A stretch of 64,000 nucleotides of DNA from Aerococcus sanguinicola (GTDB lineage Bacteria > Bacillota > Bacilli > Lactobacillales > Aerococcaceae), in the NCBI RefSeq assembly GCF_001543145.1, contig NZ_CP014160.1, positions 992,001-1,056,000 on the forward strand, given 5' to 3'. The notes under the pieces are model-generated. The model did not search any database, was not told the origin of the DNA, and saw only the letters and a program-made list of their open reading frames with translations. This document shows positions 17,976 through 26,800 of the stretch, piece by piece (the stretch's first letter is position 1; each line of letters starts with the position of its first letter). A program made the position numbers and the translations under genes.

Positions 17976-18816
17976 GCGCCTCGCTTTCCTTCTCTTCTTT
18001 AGCGAAGAGGCGGCTCAGGATATTGCTTTCGGACTGTTCTTCAGCCACAATGAAGTGGTCTTGGAGGCTTTGGCGGAGTTCGTCTTCGGAGAGGTCGCGG
18101 ATAATCCGGCCGTGGTAGGTCAGGGAAATGCCCCCAGTTTCTTCAGAGACGACAACAGTAATGGCATCGGTCTGCTCGCTCAAGCCGACTGCTGCCCGGT
18201 GCCGGGTCCCCAGTTCCTTAGGGATATCGGGGTTCTCCGAGAGGGGCAGGAAGCTCGCCGCGGATGTGATCTCCCCATCTTGGATAATGACCGCCCCATC
18301 GTGGAGGGGGGTGTTGGGGATAAAGATATTAATGAGGAGCTGGGAGCTGATCGCGGCGTTCAGGCTGATCCCGGTCTTGGCGAATTCGGTCAGGGACTGT
18401 TCCTGCTCAATCGAGATCAGGGCCCCAATCCGCCGCTTGGCCATGTACTTGGAAGCGTCAATAATCTCTTCCACCATTTCCTCCATGGGGTTGGCGTACA
18501 TCTGCTGCTTCTTAGCTGTAAAGAGGCGTTGGCCCAAATGTTCCAGACCGCGCCGGATCTCAGGTTGGAAGATAATCAAGACCCCTACGACGGACCACTG
18601 GATAATACTGTTCATGATCCAATCGATGGTCTCCAGACGAAAGACCGAACTCAGAATCTTAATCACGATAAAGACAAAAATCCCATTCAAAATATTGATC
18701 GCCTTGGTATGTCGGATCACCTTCAACAATTGGTAGAAGAGAAACCAGACAATCAAGATATCAATCAGATTGAAGAGGTGTTGGAAAGTAAAAATAGATG
18801 ACCAGTCAAAAGACAT
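17962..18816 (-). CDS. cdaA: Diadenylate cyclase CdaA
   Basis: A 284-residue enzyme making cyclic-di-AMP from two ATP. Three N-terminal membrane helices (within residues 10-90) precede the DAC domain with catalytic DGA (173-175, in PLHDGAVII) and RHR (205-207, in GTRHRAAVG). c-di-AMP controls potassium and osmolyte balance and wall integrity. First gene of the cdaA-cdaR-glmM operon. A possible extended -10 (TGCTATACT) lies upstream on the minus strand near 18880; no clear -35 was found. Confidence 0.97.
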   Translation of the reverse strand: MSFDWSSIFTFQHLFNLIDILIVWFLFYQLLKVIRHTKAINILNGIFVFIVIKILSSVFRLETIDWIMNSIIQWSVVGVLIIFQPEIRRGLEHLGQRLFTAKKQQMYANPMEEMVEEIIDASKYMAKRRIGALISIEQEQSLTEFAKTGISLNAAISSQLLINIFIPNTPLHDGAVIIQDGEITSAASFLPLSENPDIPKELGTRHRAAVGLSEQTDAITVVVSEETGGISLTYHGRIIRDLSEDELRQSLQDHFIVAEEQSESNILSRLFAKEEKESEAHDDE

Positions 18817-19070
18817 GGCGAGGCCTCCTTATCAGCTAATTCACGAATGCCCAGAGCATTCTTACCTATTAAGTATAGCATACCCGGCCCCCTAAACCTC
18901 CCTTGAGGCCTGGCTTAAAGCTTAGGAAATCTTTAAAATGACTGGGGTAGATAATTAACCTTATTATAGAAGTTAAATCTATTAATGGCAGCTAGAAGAA
19001 AAATTGGTTTTTATTTAATGCTTTGTTAAAATTAAATAAAAGCGTATCCATGAAAAGGAGTGACAGAATA

Positions 19071-19289
19071 ATGAAAATTCAAGTGACTGATCTCTTAAAA
19101 CTTAGTCTGACGATGATTGTTGCGGTCTATTTCATTCGAATTTTTAAAGAGACGGGTTGGCCCTTTATTTGGACAGACCTAACTTGGGGCCTTTTCTTTG
19201 CGGTAACAGCTATGATTGGGCCACGGATTAAAGCCTATCAGAAGGCTAAATACCAGGCCAAGTGGGGAAAGCCGACTAATCGGAGATAG
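19071..19289 (+). CDS. Small membrane protein of unknown function
   Basis: A 72-residue protein with two hydrophobic helices (about residues 8-24 and 33-50) and a basic C terminus (KAYQKAKYQAKWGKPTNRR), likely cytoplasmic. ATG 19071 follows AAAAGGAG by 10 nt; an upstream in-frame ATG at 19050 overlaps that ribosome site. No family recognised. It may be co-transcribed with the next gene. Confidence 0.65.
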   Translation: MKIQVTDLLKLSLTMIVAVYFIRIFKETGWPFIWTDLTWGLFFAVTAMIGPRIKAYQKAKYQAKWGKPTNRR

Positions 19290-19384
19290 GGTGATTTGAT
19301 TTATCTAATTGCAAAAAACCAAATTATGTTAAACTATGATTATCACTATAGCCTTAACATATATTTAGGAGTGTGAGAAGTTAG

Positions 19385-19759
19385 ATGAGGAAAGAACAGC
19401 TTTGGTCACTATGGAAGGGGCTAACAGGCCTCAGCTGGCTGCTTTACTTTTATTTTTTGATTAGCCAGGCAGAAGTTACTTGGTGGTTTCAATGGTTAGC
19501 GAGAATAACCTTCTTATTATCATTATTTGTCAGTAGTCAGTTTTTGGATAAACGTAAGGATTTGGGTAAAAAGAAATTTTATCAGTACCTTATTGGTATT
19601 CCTATCCTCTCTTTTCCTCTAATAGCTTTTCAACCCTTTGTTGAAATAGGCACTATTACTTGGACTGATTTTAAGCTGACTGGCCTGCTGACTCTAGGCT
19701 TGATTATTATGATTGTCCTAGCCAATCTTTTCTATGATTGGAAGCAAGAGAGAGATTAA
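19385..19759 (+). CDS. Hypothetical membrane protein
   Basis: A 124-residue protein with about four hydrophobic helices and many Trp residues; the C terminus is charged (YDWKQERD). The ribosome site AGGAG precedes ATG 19385. It follows another small membrane protein and precedes the tRNA genes, which have their own promoter. No family recognised. Confidence 0.65.
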   Translation: MRKEQLWSLWKGLTGLSWLLYFYFLISQAEVTWWFQWLARITFLLSLFVSSQFLDKRKDLGKKKFYQYLIGIPILSFPLIAFQPFVEIGTITWTDFKLTGLLTLGLIIMIVLANLFYDWKQERD

Positions 19760-19783
19760 TCCGAAAAAAATATCAAAAAGGTC

Positions 19784-19812
19784 TTGCCAAGCCCAGACTG
19801 AGATGTTATTAT
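19784..19812 (+). promoter_or_regulatory. Promoter of the tRNA-Tyr/tRNA-Gln unit
   Basis: TTGCCA (19784-19789), a 17-nt spacer and TATTAT (19807-19812), placing initiation about 27 nt before tRNA-Tyr. An alternative TATAAT overlaps 3 nt further on. Confidence 0.65.
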
Positions 19813-19844
19813 AATTGAGTACGATAAATCAAATTGATTCGTCG

Positions 19845-19925
19845 GGTGGGATAGCGAAGTGGCTAAACGCGGCGGACTGTAAATCCGCTCCTTCGGGTTC
19901 ATAGGTTCGAATCCTATTCCCACCA
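19845..19925 (+). tRNA. tRNA-Tyr (anticodon GTA)
   Basis: Acceptor arms GGTGGGA/TCCCACC pair fully; the anticodon loop is CTGTAAA (GTA); a long class-II variable arm and a TTCGAAT T-loop are present. Discriminator A; CCA is not encoded. Confidence 0.96.
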
Positions 19926-19938
19926 TTTCAATTATTAT

Positions 19939-20010
19939 TGGGGTATCGCCAAGTGGTAAGGCAACAGACTTTGACTCTGTTATGCGTTGGTTCGAATCCA
20001 GCTACCCCAG
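19939..20010 (+). tRNA. tRNA-Gln (anticodon TTG)
   Basis: Acceptor TGGGGTA/TACCCCA, anticodon loop CTTTGAC (TTG), T-loop TTCGAAT, discriminator G. It lies 13 nt after tRNA-Tyr in the same transcript; CCA is not encoded. Confidence 0.96.
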
Positions 20011-20016
20011 TTGAGG

Positions 20017-20044
20017 AGACCAGCAGGGAGCTGGTCTTTTTTTG
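20017..20044 (+). terminator. Terminator of the tRNA unit
   Basis: AGACCAGC/GCTGGTCT stem with a 5-nt loop followed by TTTTTT. Confidence 0.92.
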
Positions 20045-20122
20045 TGCGAATGAATAATGAATATTGTAGCTATTCAACAGAATTGTTATACTTAAGGTAA
20101 CTCGAGAAAGGAGTTGTGCTTT

Positions 20123-20641
20123 ATGGAGCTTTCCCAAGACCAGGTGCTCATCCGGCGCCTGAAACGTTTTGCTATATTTTTCCTTGTGATTAATGTCTTT
20201 AATGCGATTTCCCAATTGATTACCACTATCTCATCCTTCCAGGCTAAGGACTTTGACCCCAGCCAGTTTGAGATGTTGGGGCAAGAGATGGTCGACCAGA
20301 TGAAGCAGACCTTTGTTTATGCCCATTCGACCCCTGTCCGCTTGATGAACGTGGTTTACTTGCTATTGTATCTGGCTTTAGTCTTTATCTTCTATAAAGA
20401 ATGGCAAAAATTGCGTGACTTCCAGATTGATCCTCAGACCAAGACCAACTTTGTGATTGCCTGCGCCATTAGTTTGGCCATTCCCTTGGTCAATGCCTTG
20501 CTGACCCACTTGGCGGGTCTGGGCGCCTTCTCCGCTATGGCGGGTTGGATTTGGGCCGCAATTGTGGTTGTCTTGAATCTAGTGCTTTTCGGTATTTGTT
20601 TCTATACTTATAAGAAGTTGGCGGACCAGGGCGCGGTTTAA
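20123..20641 (+). CDS. Hypothetical membrane protein
   Basis: A 172-residue protein with four predicted membrane helices (about residues 14-34, 66-86, 103-124, 134-160) and an acidic extracytoplasmic loop 'FDPSQFEMLGQEMVDQMKQ'. ATG 20123 follows AAAGGAG by 9 nt. No family recognised. A terminator follows, so it is probably monocistronic. Confidence 0.7.
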   Translation: MELSQDQVLIRRLKRFAIFFLVINVFNAISQLITTISSFQAKDFDPSQFEMLGQEMVDQMKQTFVYAHSTPVRLMNVVYLLLYLALVFIFYKEWQKLRDFQIDPQTKTNFVIACAISLAIPLVNALLTHLAGLGAFSAMAGWIWAAIVVVLNLVLFGICFYTYKKLADQGAV

Positions 20642-20667
20642 GCGCCTATCCCGTCTCTTTGTTTCAG

Positions 20668-20716
20668 CCTGTCAGTGTGGGTGACTTGTTCATCCAAGCT
20701 GACAGGTTTTGTTTTT
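20668..20716 (+). terminator. Intrinsic terminator
   Basis: CCTGTCAG...CTGACAGG with internal pairing, followed by TTTTGTTTTT. Confidence 0.85.
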
Positions 20717-20768
20717 ACGCCCAGGCATGTTAGAGTCAAATTATAATATGTAGAGAGGGGTTATTACC

Positions 20769-21209
20769 ATGTTAACGATCTATCGTCCAGGCGACCAGGC
20801 GCCACAGTCTATACTCGAGGCCTTGGAGGGTGTGGACTCTCCAGGAGGGGCCTACTTGGCGGAGAAATTAGAGGACCAGAAGCTCCAAGACGGTGAAATG
20901 GTCTTGGTGGTGACGGATGCCAGTGGGAGCTTGATGGCCTTTGCCTCGCTCTTAAAGGAAGATATTGTACCAGACCTCGACTATGGCCCTTTTTTATCCG
21001 CCGTCTATGTCGATCCTAACCACCGGGGGCAGGGTATCTTCTACCATTTAGTGTCCCTGGTCGAACTGGAAGCCAAGAGCCAGGGCCAGGACCAGCTCTA
21101 TGTCATCTCCCAGCACGAAGCCCTCTATCCCAAGGCCGGTTACCGCTTCAAGGAAGACCTGGTCGACTTCATGGAACGGCCGGTTTATTGCTTTAGCAAG
21201 GCCCTTTAG
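20769..21209 (+). CDS. GNAT family N-acetyltransferase
   Basis: A 146-residue protein with GNAT motif A 'LSAVYVDPNHRGQGIFYHLV' (acetyl-CoA pyrophosphate loop RGQGIF) and the C-terminal 'ALYPKAGYRFKEDLVDFMERP'. It is expected to transfer an acetyl group to an unidentified amine. AGAGAGGGG provides the ribosome site. It is a single-gene unit closed by a terminator. Confidence 0.85.
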   Translation: MLTIYRPGDQAPQSILEALEGVDSPGGAYLAEKLEDQKLQDGEMVLVVTDASGSLMAFASLLKEDIVPDLDYGPFLSAVYVDPNHRGQGIFYHLVSLVELEAKSQGQDQLYVISQHEALYPKAGYRFKEDLVDFMERPVYCFSKAL

Positions 21210-21235
21210 CGGCAGAATATAACAATTCTTACAAG

Positions 21236-21295
21236 AAGCCCAGTCTAAGAAAGCTTGTTTTCAAGGCAAACTTGCTTAGCTTGGGTTTTTCTTTT
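21236..21295 (+). terminator. Intrinsic terminator after the GNAT gene
   Basis: AAGCCCA.CTAAG pairs with CTTAG.TTGGG, with AAGCTTGTTT/AAACTTGCTT-like inner pairing, followed by TTTTTCTTTT. Confidence 0.75.
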
Positions 21296-21406
21296 ATGTT
21301 TTCTTAGGCTTTTTTGTCATAATGCGGTATGTAATTTTTGACAAAAGACAATTCAAGCCGCTTTTTATTACAGGATTTTTACATTTTTTCAGCTAAATTT
21401 CAAAAA

Positions 21407-21468
21407 CTCCGGACTTGTTAACAGAGTCGTTAAGGCTGATTAACAAGTCGGTCGGAGGGCTTTTTTTG
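21407..21468 (+). terminator. Orphan terminator upstream of the LysM gene
   Basis: CTCCG.ACTTGTTAA...TTAACAAGT...CGGAG followed by TTTTTTT. The GNAT gene already ends at its own terminator, so this one must close a short RNA or a leader between 21300 and 21407. Confidence 0.8.
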
Positions 21469-21580
21469 TCTTGGGGGCCGTGCTAAGATATTTCTTGTCG
21501 ACGAGGCAAGGCCCTGACGCCTTCGCCTGAAGTGAAAGAATATAGATAAAAAAAGAGATGAAAAAGGAGAATTTACTCAA

Positions 21581-22285
21581 ATGAAATTTAACAAGGTACT
21601 TTTCGGAGCAAGTGTCGCAATCGCAGGTTTTGCTTTCCAAGCCGTTCAAGGTCAAGACGTTCAAGCCGCAGAATGGGTGGCTCGTACAGTTGAACAAGTT
21701 CAAGCAGACGTTAAGGCTGTTGACGGAGACGCTAAAGAATACACTGTACAATGGGGCGACACCCTAAACGTTATCGCAGCTGCAGTAAACGCTGACGTGG
21801 ATGCTATCGCTGACCTTAACGACATCGAAAACGCTAACCTCATCGAACCCGGCCAAAAATTAACCTTCGAAGTGGACAAAGACGGCAAGGCTCACAATGT
21901 CAAAGCTGAAGGCCAAAAAGCTGAAAACAATGACCAAGTTGCAGCTCAACCACAAGCCCAAGCAACTTCATACGCTAACGCACCAGCTGCTCAACCTTCA
22001 CAACAAGCTTACAGCTACGAAGCACCAGCTCAAGCTGCTCCAGCCGCTTCAAACTACACCGGTTCATCTTCATCCGCTAAAGAAATCATCGCTCAACGCG
22101 AATCAGGCGGTTCATACTCAGCAACTAACGGCCAATACATCGGACGTTACCAATTATCAGCCAGCTACCTAGGTGGCGACTACTCCCCAGCCAACCAAGA
22201 ACGCGTCGCTGACCAATACGTAGCCAGCCGCTACGGCTCATGGGACAACGCCCTAGCCTTCTGGAACAACAACGGTTGGTATTAA
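21581..22285 (+). CDS. Secreted LysM-domain wall protein with lysozyme-like C terminus
   Basis: A 234-residue protein: signal peptide (1-29, cleavage near VQA-AEW), a LysM domain (about 46-93, 'YTVQWGDTLNVIAAAVNADVDAIADLN'), a Gln/Ala/Pro-rich linker (about 105-160) and a C-terminal domain 'IIAQRESGGSYSATNGQYIGRYQLS' of the aggregation-promoting-factor/transglycosylase-like type, with the Glu of 'QRESGG' as likely catalytic acid. It is predicted to bind and cleave peptidoglycan outside the cell. Strong codon bias (AAC, GAC, CAA, GCT) points to high expression. A type-I hairpin element starts 3 nt after the stop codon. Confidence 0.88.
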   Translation: MKFNKVLFGASVAIAGFAFQAVQGQDVQAAEWVARTVEQVQADVKAVDGDAKEYTVQWGDTLNVIAAAVNADVDAIADLNDIENANLIEPGQKLTFEVDKDGKAHNVKAEGQKAENNDQVAAQPQAQATSYANAPAAQPSQQAYSYEAPAQAAPAASNYTGSSSSAKEIIAQRESGGSYSATNGQYIGRYQLSASYLGGDYSPANQERVADQYVASRYGSWDNALAFWNNNGWY

Positions 22286-22287
22286 AA

Positions 22288-22565
22288 AAGGGTGAGAGGG
22301 CACGCGTTTAGCTTTCGTTCACTGGAGCAAGTCACCAGAGCAGTCTGAAAGACTGCGGCGGGGACTTGTGAAGTGACACGAAAGCTGCGTGACCGAACCC
22401 GACTAGGTAGGGTGAGAGCAAAGGCGCTTAGAAAGGGATGACTGGAAGCAAAAGGGATAAGGACGGCTTTAGCCGGCCGTTCCCTTTTGCTGAAGTCACT
22501 CCCTTTCTGCCTTTGCGAACCCGACTACAGAGTGTGAGGGCACGCGCTTAGCTGCAAAAGCCCGA
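22288..22565 (+). repeat. Two complete and one partial type-I hairpin elements, head to tail
   Basis: Copy 22288-22406 pairs CACGC/GCGTG, AGCTTTCGT/ACGAAAGCT and CACT/AGTG. Copy 22409-22527 pairs GCAAAGGC/GCCTTTGC and AGAAAGGG/CCCTTTCT. A third copy stops after about 37 bp (22529-22565). The first starts right after the LysM stop codon, in sense orientation. Confidence 0.88.
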
Positions 22566-22596
22566 CACCATCCAAAAACATTCAATATACACACTG

Positions 22597-22640
22597 AAAA
22601 GCTAGCACGGCAGAACTAAGCCGTGCTAGCTTTTTTCAGT
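22597..22640 (+). terminator. Strong hairpin terminator
   Basis: GAAAAGCTAGCACGGC pairs with GCCGTGCTAGCTTTTTTC, 8-nt loop, T-run within the arm. Probably ends the LysM transcript after the type-I elements. Confidence 0.85.
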
Positions 22641-22659
22641 ATTTAAGGACAAATATGGG

Positions 22660-22862
22660 GCAACTTTCAAATAGAGCCTCTGAGCGCAAGTAGGATGTCA
22701 TGAACTTTCAAACAGAGCCTCTGAGTGCAAGTAGCAGGTCATGAACTTTCAAATAGAGCCTTCGAGTGCAAGTAGGAGCTTGTCAACTTTCAAACAGAGG
22801 CTTTGAACACAAGTTGCAGACCTCCAACTTTCAAACAGAGCCTCTGAATAAAAGTTGAAACA
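22660..22862. repeat. 41-bp-period dyad array (family b)
   Basis: Five units with AACTTTCAAA at 22662, 22703, 22744, 22785 and 22826: four exact 41-bp steps. Each has an ACTT...AAGT dyad around a CAGAGCCTCTGA-like centre. Confidence 0.88.
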
Positions 22863-22995
22863 GAAATCCCCAAAATTTAATTTTTGACCTTTTCTCACCA
22901 TAACTCCTGAACTGTTGAAAATCACTCCTAAGCCCTTGAGACTGGGAATCTGGAAGGCCAACATGTTATAATTAAGGGAGTTAGGAGGCTTGCGA

Positions 22996-23757
22996 ATGTT
23001 TGAAATAATTATTTGTGAAGATAATCCAGCACACCTGGAAGCAATGACGACTTATGTGAAGAATTATCTTGTGATGGAAGAAGATTTACCCATTCGCCTG
23101 GCTCTATCAACTGATGAGTCTGCAGAGGTTCTTGCCTATGCCAAGCAGACGTCGACCAAGCAGGATAGCCTTTATTTTATTGATGTGCGCCTGGGTGACC
23201 AGCAGATGAACGGTCTCGATTTGGCGCGCAAGGTCCGCCGCTACCAGCCCCAGGCCAAGCTAGTTTTTGTCACGGCTCATGAGGAGTATATGCCCTTCAC
23301 TATGACCTACCATCTGGAAGCCTTGGATTATATTTTGAAGGATAATCCCCACAAGATGCGGGACAAGATGATTGCCTGTATCAAGACGGCCTACGAGCGG
23401 AGTCTGGTCCTGTCTCAGAGCCTCCCACCCTTCGTTATCCAGAAGGGAGCCCAGACCCAGGTGATCCGCAGCGCAGCGATTAATTATTTCGAGACCCTGC
23501 CTGCCCACCGCATCCGCCTAGTTGGTCCAGAGGCTTTGGTGGATTTCTATGATTCCCTTAAAAATATTGAAACCGACTACCCGCAATTCGTCCGCTGTCA
23601 CCGGTCCTACCTGGCTAATATTGAGAATATTCAGGAGTTAAATAGCAAGGAGCGTCAGATTACCTTCCTAGATGGTAGTGCCATTCCTTTCTCCAGAGAC
23701 CGTTATGAGAACTTGATGGAAGCTATGGCAACTTACTCCAACCAGTACACCAGGTAA
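22996..23757 (+). CDS. LytTR-family response regulator (AgrA-like)
   Basis: A 253-residue two-component regulator. The receiver domain has the acidic pair in ICEDN (about residues 6-8), phospho-acceptor Asp in FIDVRLGD and the Thr/Ala region VFVTAHEEY. The C-terminal LytTR DNA-binding domain (about 145-245) shows 'INYFETLPAHRIRLVG', 'FVRCHRSYLANI' and 'ITFLDGSAIPFSRDRYENL'. ATG 22996 follows AGGAGG by 7 nt; an extended -10 (TGTTATAAT) lies at about 22964. Its likely kinase is the GHKL protein at 27299, on the far side of the surface protein gene. Confidence 0.9.
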   Translation: MFEIIICEDNPAHLEAMTTYVKNYLVMEEDLPIRLALSTDESAEVLAYAKQTSTKQDSLYFIDVRLGDQQMNGLDLARKVRRYQPQAKLVFVTAHEEYMPFTMTYHLEALDYILKDNPHKMRDKMIACIKTAYERSLVLSQSLPPFVIQKGAQTQVIRSAAINYFETLPAHRIRLVGPEALVDFYDSLKNIETDYPQFVRCHRSYLANIENIQELNSKERQITFLDGSAIPFSRDRYENLMEAMATYSNQYTR

Positions 23758-23773
23758 AAATCTTCTTCATCAT

Positions 23774-23830
23774 AAAAAACGACCGCCCGACTTAGTTTTT
23801 ATGGCTAAGCTGGGCGAGTCGTTTTTTCTT
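23774..23830. terminator. Bidirectional terminator between the regulator and surface protein genes
   Basis: AAAACGAC.GCCCG.CTTAG pairs with CTAAG.TGGGCG.GTCGTTTT; T-runs on both strands serve the two convergent genes. Confidence 0.88.
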
Positions 23831-23838
23831 ATATTCAT

Positions 23839-26800
23839 TTACTGACGTTTCTTCCACCAGTAGGCAAGGGGGAGGATCAAGAGAAGGAGGAGGCTTGGGA
23901 GCTTCCAATGACTTCCTTGGTCTTCTTTACTTGCCAGGCTTTCTTTGGAGGCCTGTTCTGTTTTAGCGCTTGGCGTGTCCTCCGCTGGCTCTGCTGGGTC
24001 TTCAATAGCTTGGAGGTCTGAATCAGTCACTTCCTCCTCCGCTGCCTGGACAGGCTTTTGGAAAAGTTGGGCGATGGCTTCCTTAACTGTGAGGCCGTCT
24101 TTTGTCCGCAGGGGCCGGTCTTCTGGGGAGAGCGACCGGGCTGTCTTCCTGTCTTGACTGCCACCTGGCTCCAAGAAGATTCCTTGAATGTTTTGGATGA
24201 GCTGAGCTAAGGAGCCAGTCTTTGGCTGATTGTCTTCGCTGGCAAGCAGGGCCTGACGTTTAGCTAGGCGTTGGCTGGGTTGGCTCGCCCAATCTTTGAG
24301 GCTTTGGCGGATCTTATCCAGCCAAGAGCTGACTTGACTTGGGCGCTCATTTCCTACGTGCTGACTTGAAGAACTAGTCGGTTGGTTCACCTGTCCCGGT
24401 CTGCTAGGACGATGGGAAGCTGCTGGCCTATTATCCTCTTCTTTATTAGGTAGGGTCACCTGACTTTCTTCATAAGGCTTATCCTTGGTGATGTCATCAC
24501 GACCGTCAGTCCCTTTACCAGCCCCAGCTCCAGCTTCTCCTGGATCTGAATCTTGATTTGCTTTATCGGGTAGTTTGACCTGTCTCTTTTCATAGGGTTT
24601 CTCTTTGGTAATGTCATCGCGACCGTCTGTCCCTTTACTGGCTCCGTCTTTAGATACTTTTGCATCAGGCACTGGATTTGCTTTATCAGGGAGTTTGACC
24701 TGGCTTTCTTCATAGGGTTTCTCCTTGGTGAGGACCCGGCGTCCCCCGGTGCCTGTTCCGCCTTGGCCAAATTCGTTACCGATATAGCGGTAAACGCGTT
24801 CGGGATGGTCCAAATCGGTATAAAACTTCATGGCATAGATAATGAATGGGGTTGGGCTTTCCAAGCCAAACTGTTGGACCCGGTAGCGGCGTTGGGCCCC
24901 GTTGTAAGGATCCTCTGCCCCGCTGATATTCGTAATGGTAAGAAGGTAGTCTGAACTGTCTTTCACCGGTTCAGTTTGGTAGTGGAAGGCTTCGAATCCT
25001 GACGTTTTATCTGGGGATTTAAATAAGTAGAAATCGTTTTTAGAGTAAATGGGATAGACATTAGTCCCTTCAAACTTAGTTGGAGTGGGTAGGAGGTTGA
25101 AGATATTAGGGATATCGATAGGCTTCTTATCCGGCCCTTGCGTATACAAATCCTCAGCAGTGTTGATGAAGGGGATTGGCTCACTTTTCCATTCAGTGAG
25201 GGGCAAGGTGTAGACTTTTTCGGGCCCATCTGTGACCTGCTCCTGGTCGCGGCTAAGGAGCCTGTATTTAATCTGATAGGTCTCACTGTCATTGTCTGAG
25301 ACTTCCTTGCGCCAAACTTCTTTGTGGGAAGTCAGTGCAGGCAGAACAATCTTGCCGACCTTTCGCTCAGTCAGGTCATAGCGGTCAATATGGATGTGTT
25401 CGGTTTGGTCATCGATTTTTTCACGTTGGCTTTCCTTAGCGAAATAGTGGTATGGGTCATCTGCTTTCTTAGCAAGGATAAAGTCGAGGTCACTTGGTAT
25501 TTTGGAAGCGGGATCGACCTTTACTTCCTTTTTTTGGGCCCATTCGTCGGTAAAGTGGTAGATCTGTTGGTAGTGGTAGCGGGTCTGCTTGTCATCGAGA
25601 TCTTCTTTGGAGACCCGCCAGTGGACCTTAAAGTTCTTGGTGTCTAAGGCAGGCTGCGATCCGAATTGGTAGATCAAGTCGACTTGCTTGCCGTCCTCAT
25701 GGGGGATGACAAACTTAGACCACTCGATTTTATTCTTGAGCTGCCCCTTCCTATCTATCGAATAATAGTTCAATTGGTTAAAAGGAAGATTGAGGATAGG
25801 GTCCCACTTACTCTCAACATTCTTCCAATTGACGCCCATCCAGAGCGGGTGGAAGCTGAGTAATTCTTCATCCGAAGCGCCTTTAGGACTATGGGGCAGT
25901 TCCTGGTAGGCGAATTCAGAGAAAGGATTTTCTTCAGATTCAACAATAAAATAGCTGTTATCATCTTCTAACATGCCAGGGCGAGCTTCTAAGGGTTCTT
26001 GGAGTTTTTTCTTATCTATCCAGCGCCAAATTCGTAAGTTCCCAAAGTCCTGTGGGTTGAGGGTCCAATTCTGGACGCCAATGAGCATGTCGCGGTCATT
26101 TTTGCTGCGCAGGGGACCGAGGAAAGTGATACGGAGGGGGTTACTAGGGTTTTCGCGTTCGGGAATGATGAGGTGCCGGCCTTTGGGAGATCCGGAACGT
26201 GATTGGATAGGGAAGAAGTAATAGCGGCCACTTGAATCTCTAGAAAGACCGATGAGATCAAAGTCATAAATAATTTGAAGCTTGGCTTCTTGTTCACTTA
26301 GCCCTTCTTTACTAAATCTTTGGTAAGGGGGGAGTTCAGCCTGTTTTGACTCTTCGGCTTGTTCGACGACGCGGTCAAAACCACGGTCTAAATCATAGCG
26401 GAAGGTCAGGGTGGCGGCTTTCTCGGGGGCGAGGGGCTGGTCATTGAGCATGTATGAGATGGTCCACTTCTTCTCTCGGCCGGTCTCTAGGTGGGTGTAA
26501 GTGACCAGGAGGCGTTTTTGGTCTTCGGATAGTTTGATTAGACGGGACCAGTTGCTTGGAGCATCAATAATAGTCAGTCTTTGCTCTGCAGCCAGATTTT
26601 TGGGGTAACCGTGCGGATTTTTAGTGTTGTGATCGGTCCAGCCATAAGAATAGTTGATTAATTTATCACTAGGGAGCCCCTTCTTGACCAGGGCTTGGAA
26701 GACCAGGGGAAGTTGGTCAGTAGGGGTTGAAGAAGGATCTTCTGGGGAAGAGAGAGGGTGTCGGCTGACAACTGGTCGATAGGGCTCGGGCTGGTTTGCG

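Noticed and set aside
17974..18801. 275-codon plus-strand frame opposite cdaA
   Set aside because: Antisense shadow of cdaA, whose catalytic DGA and RHR motifs are unambiguous.
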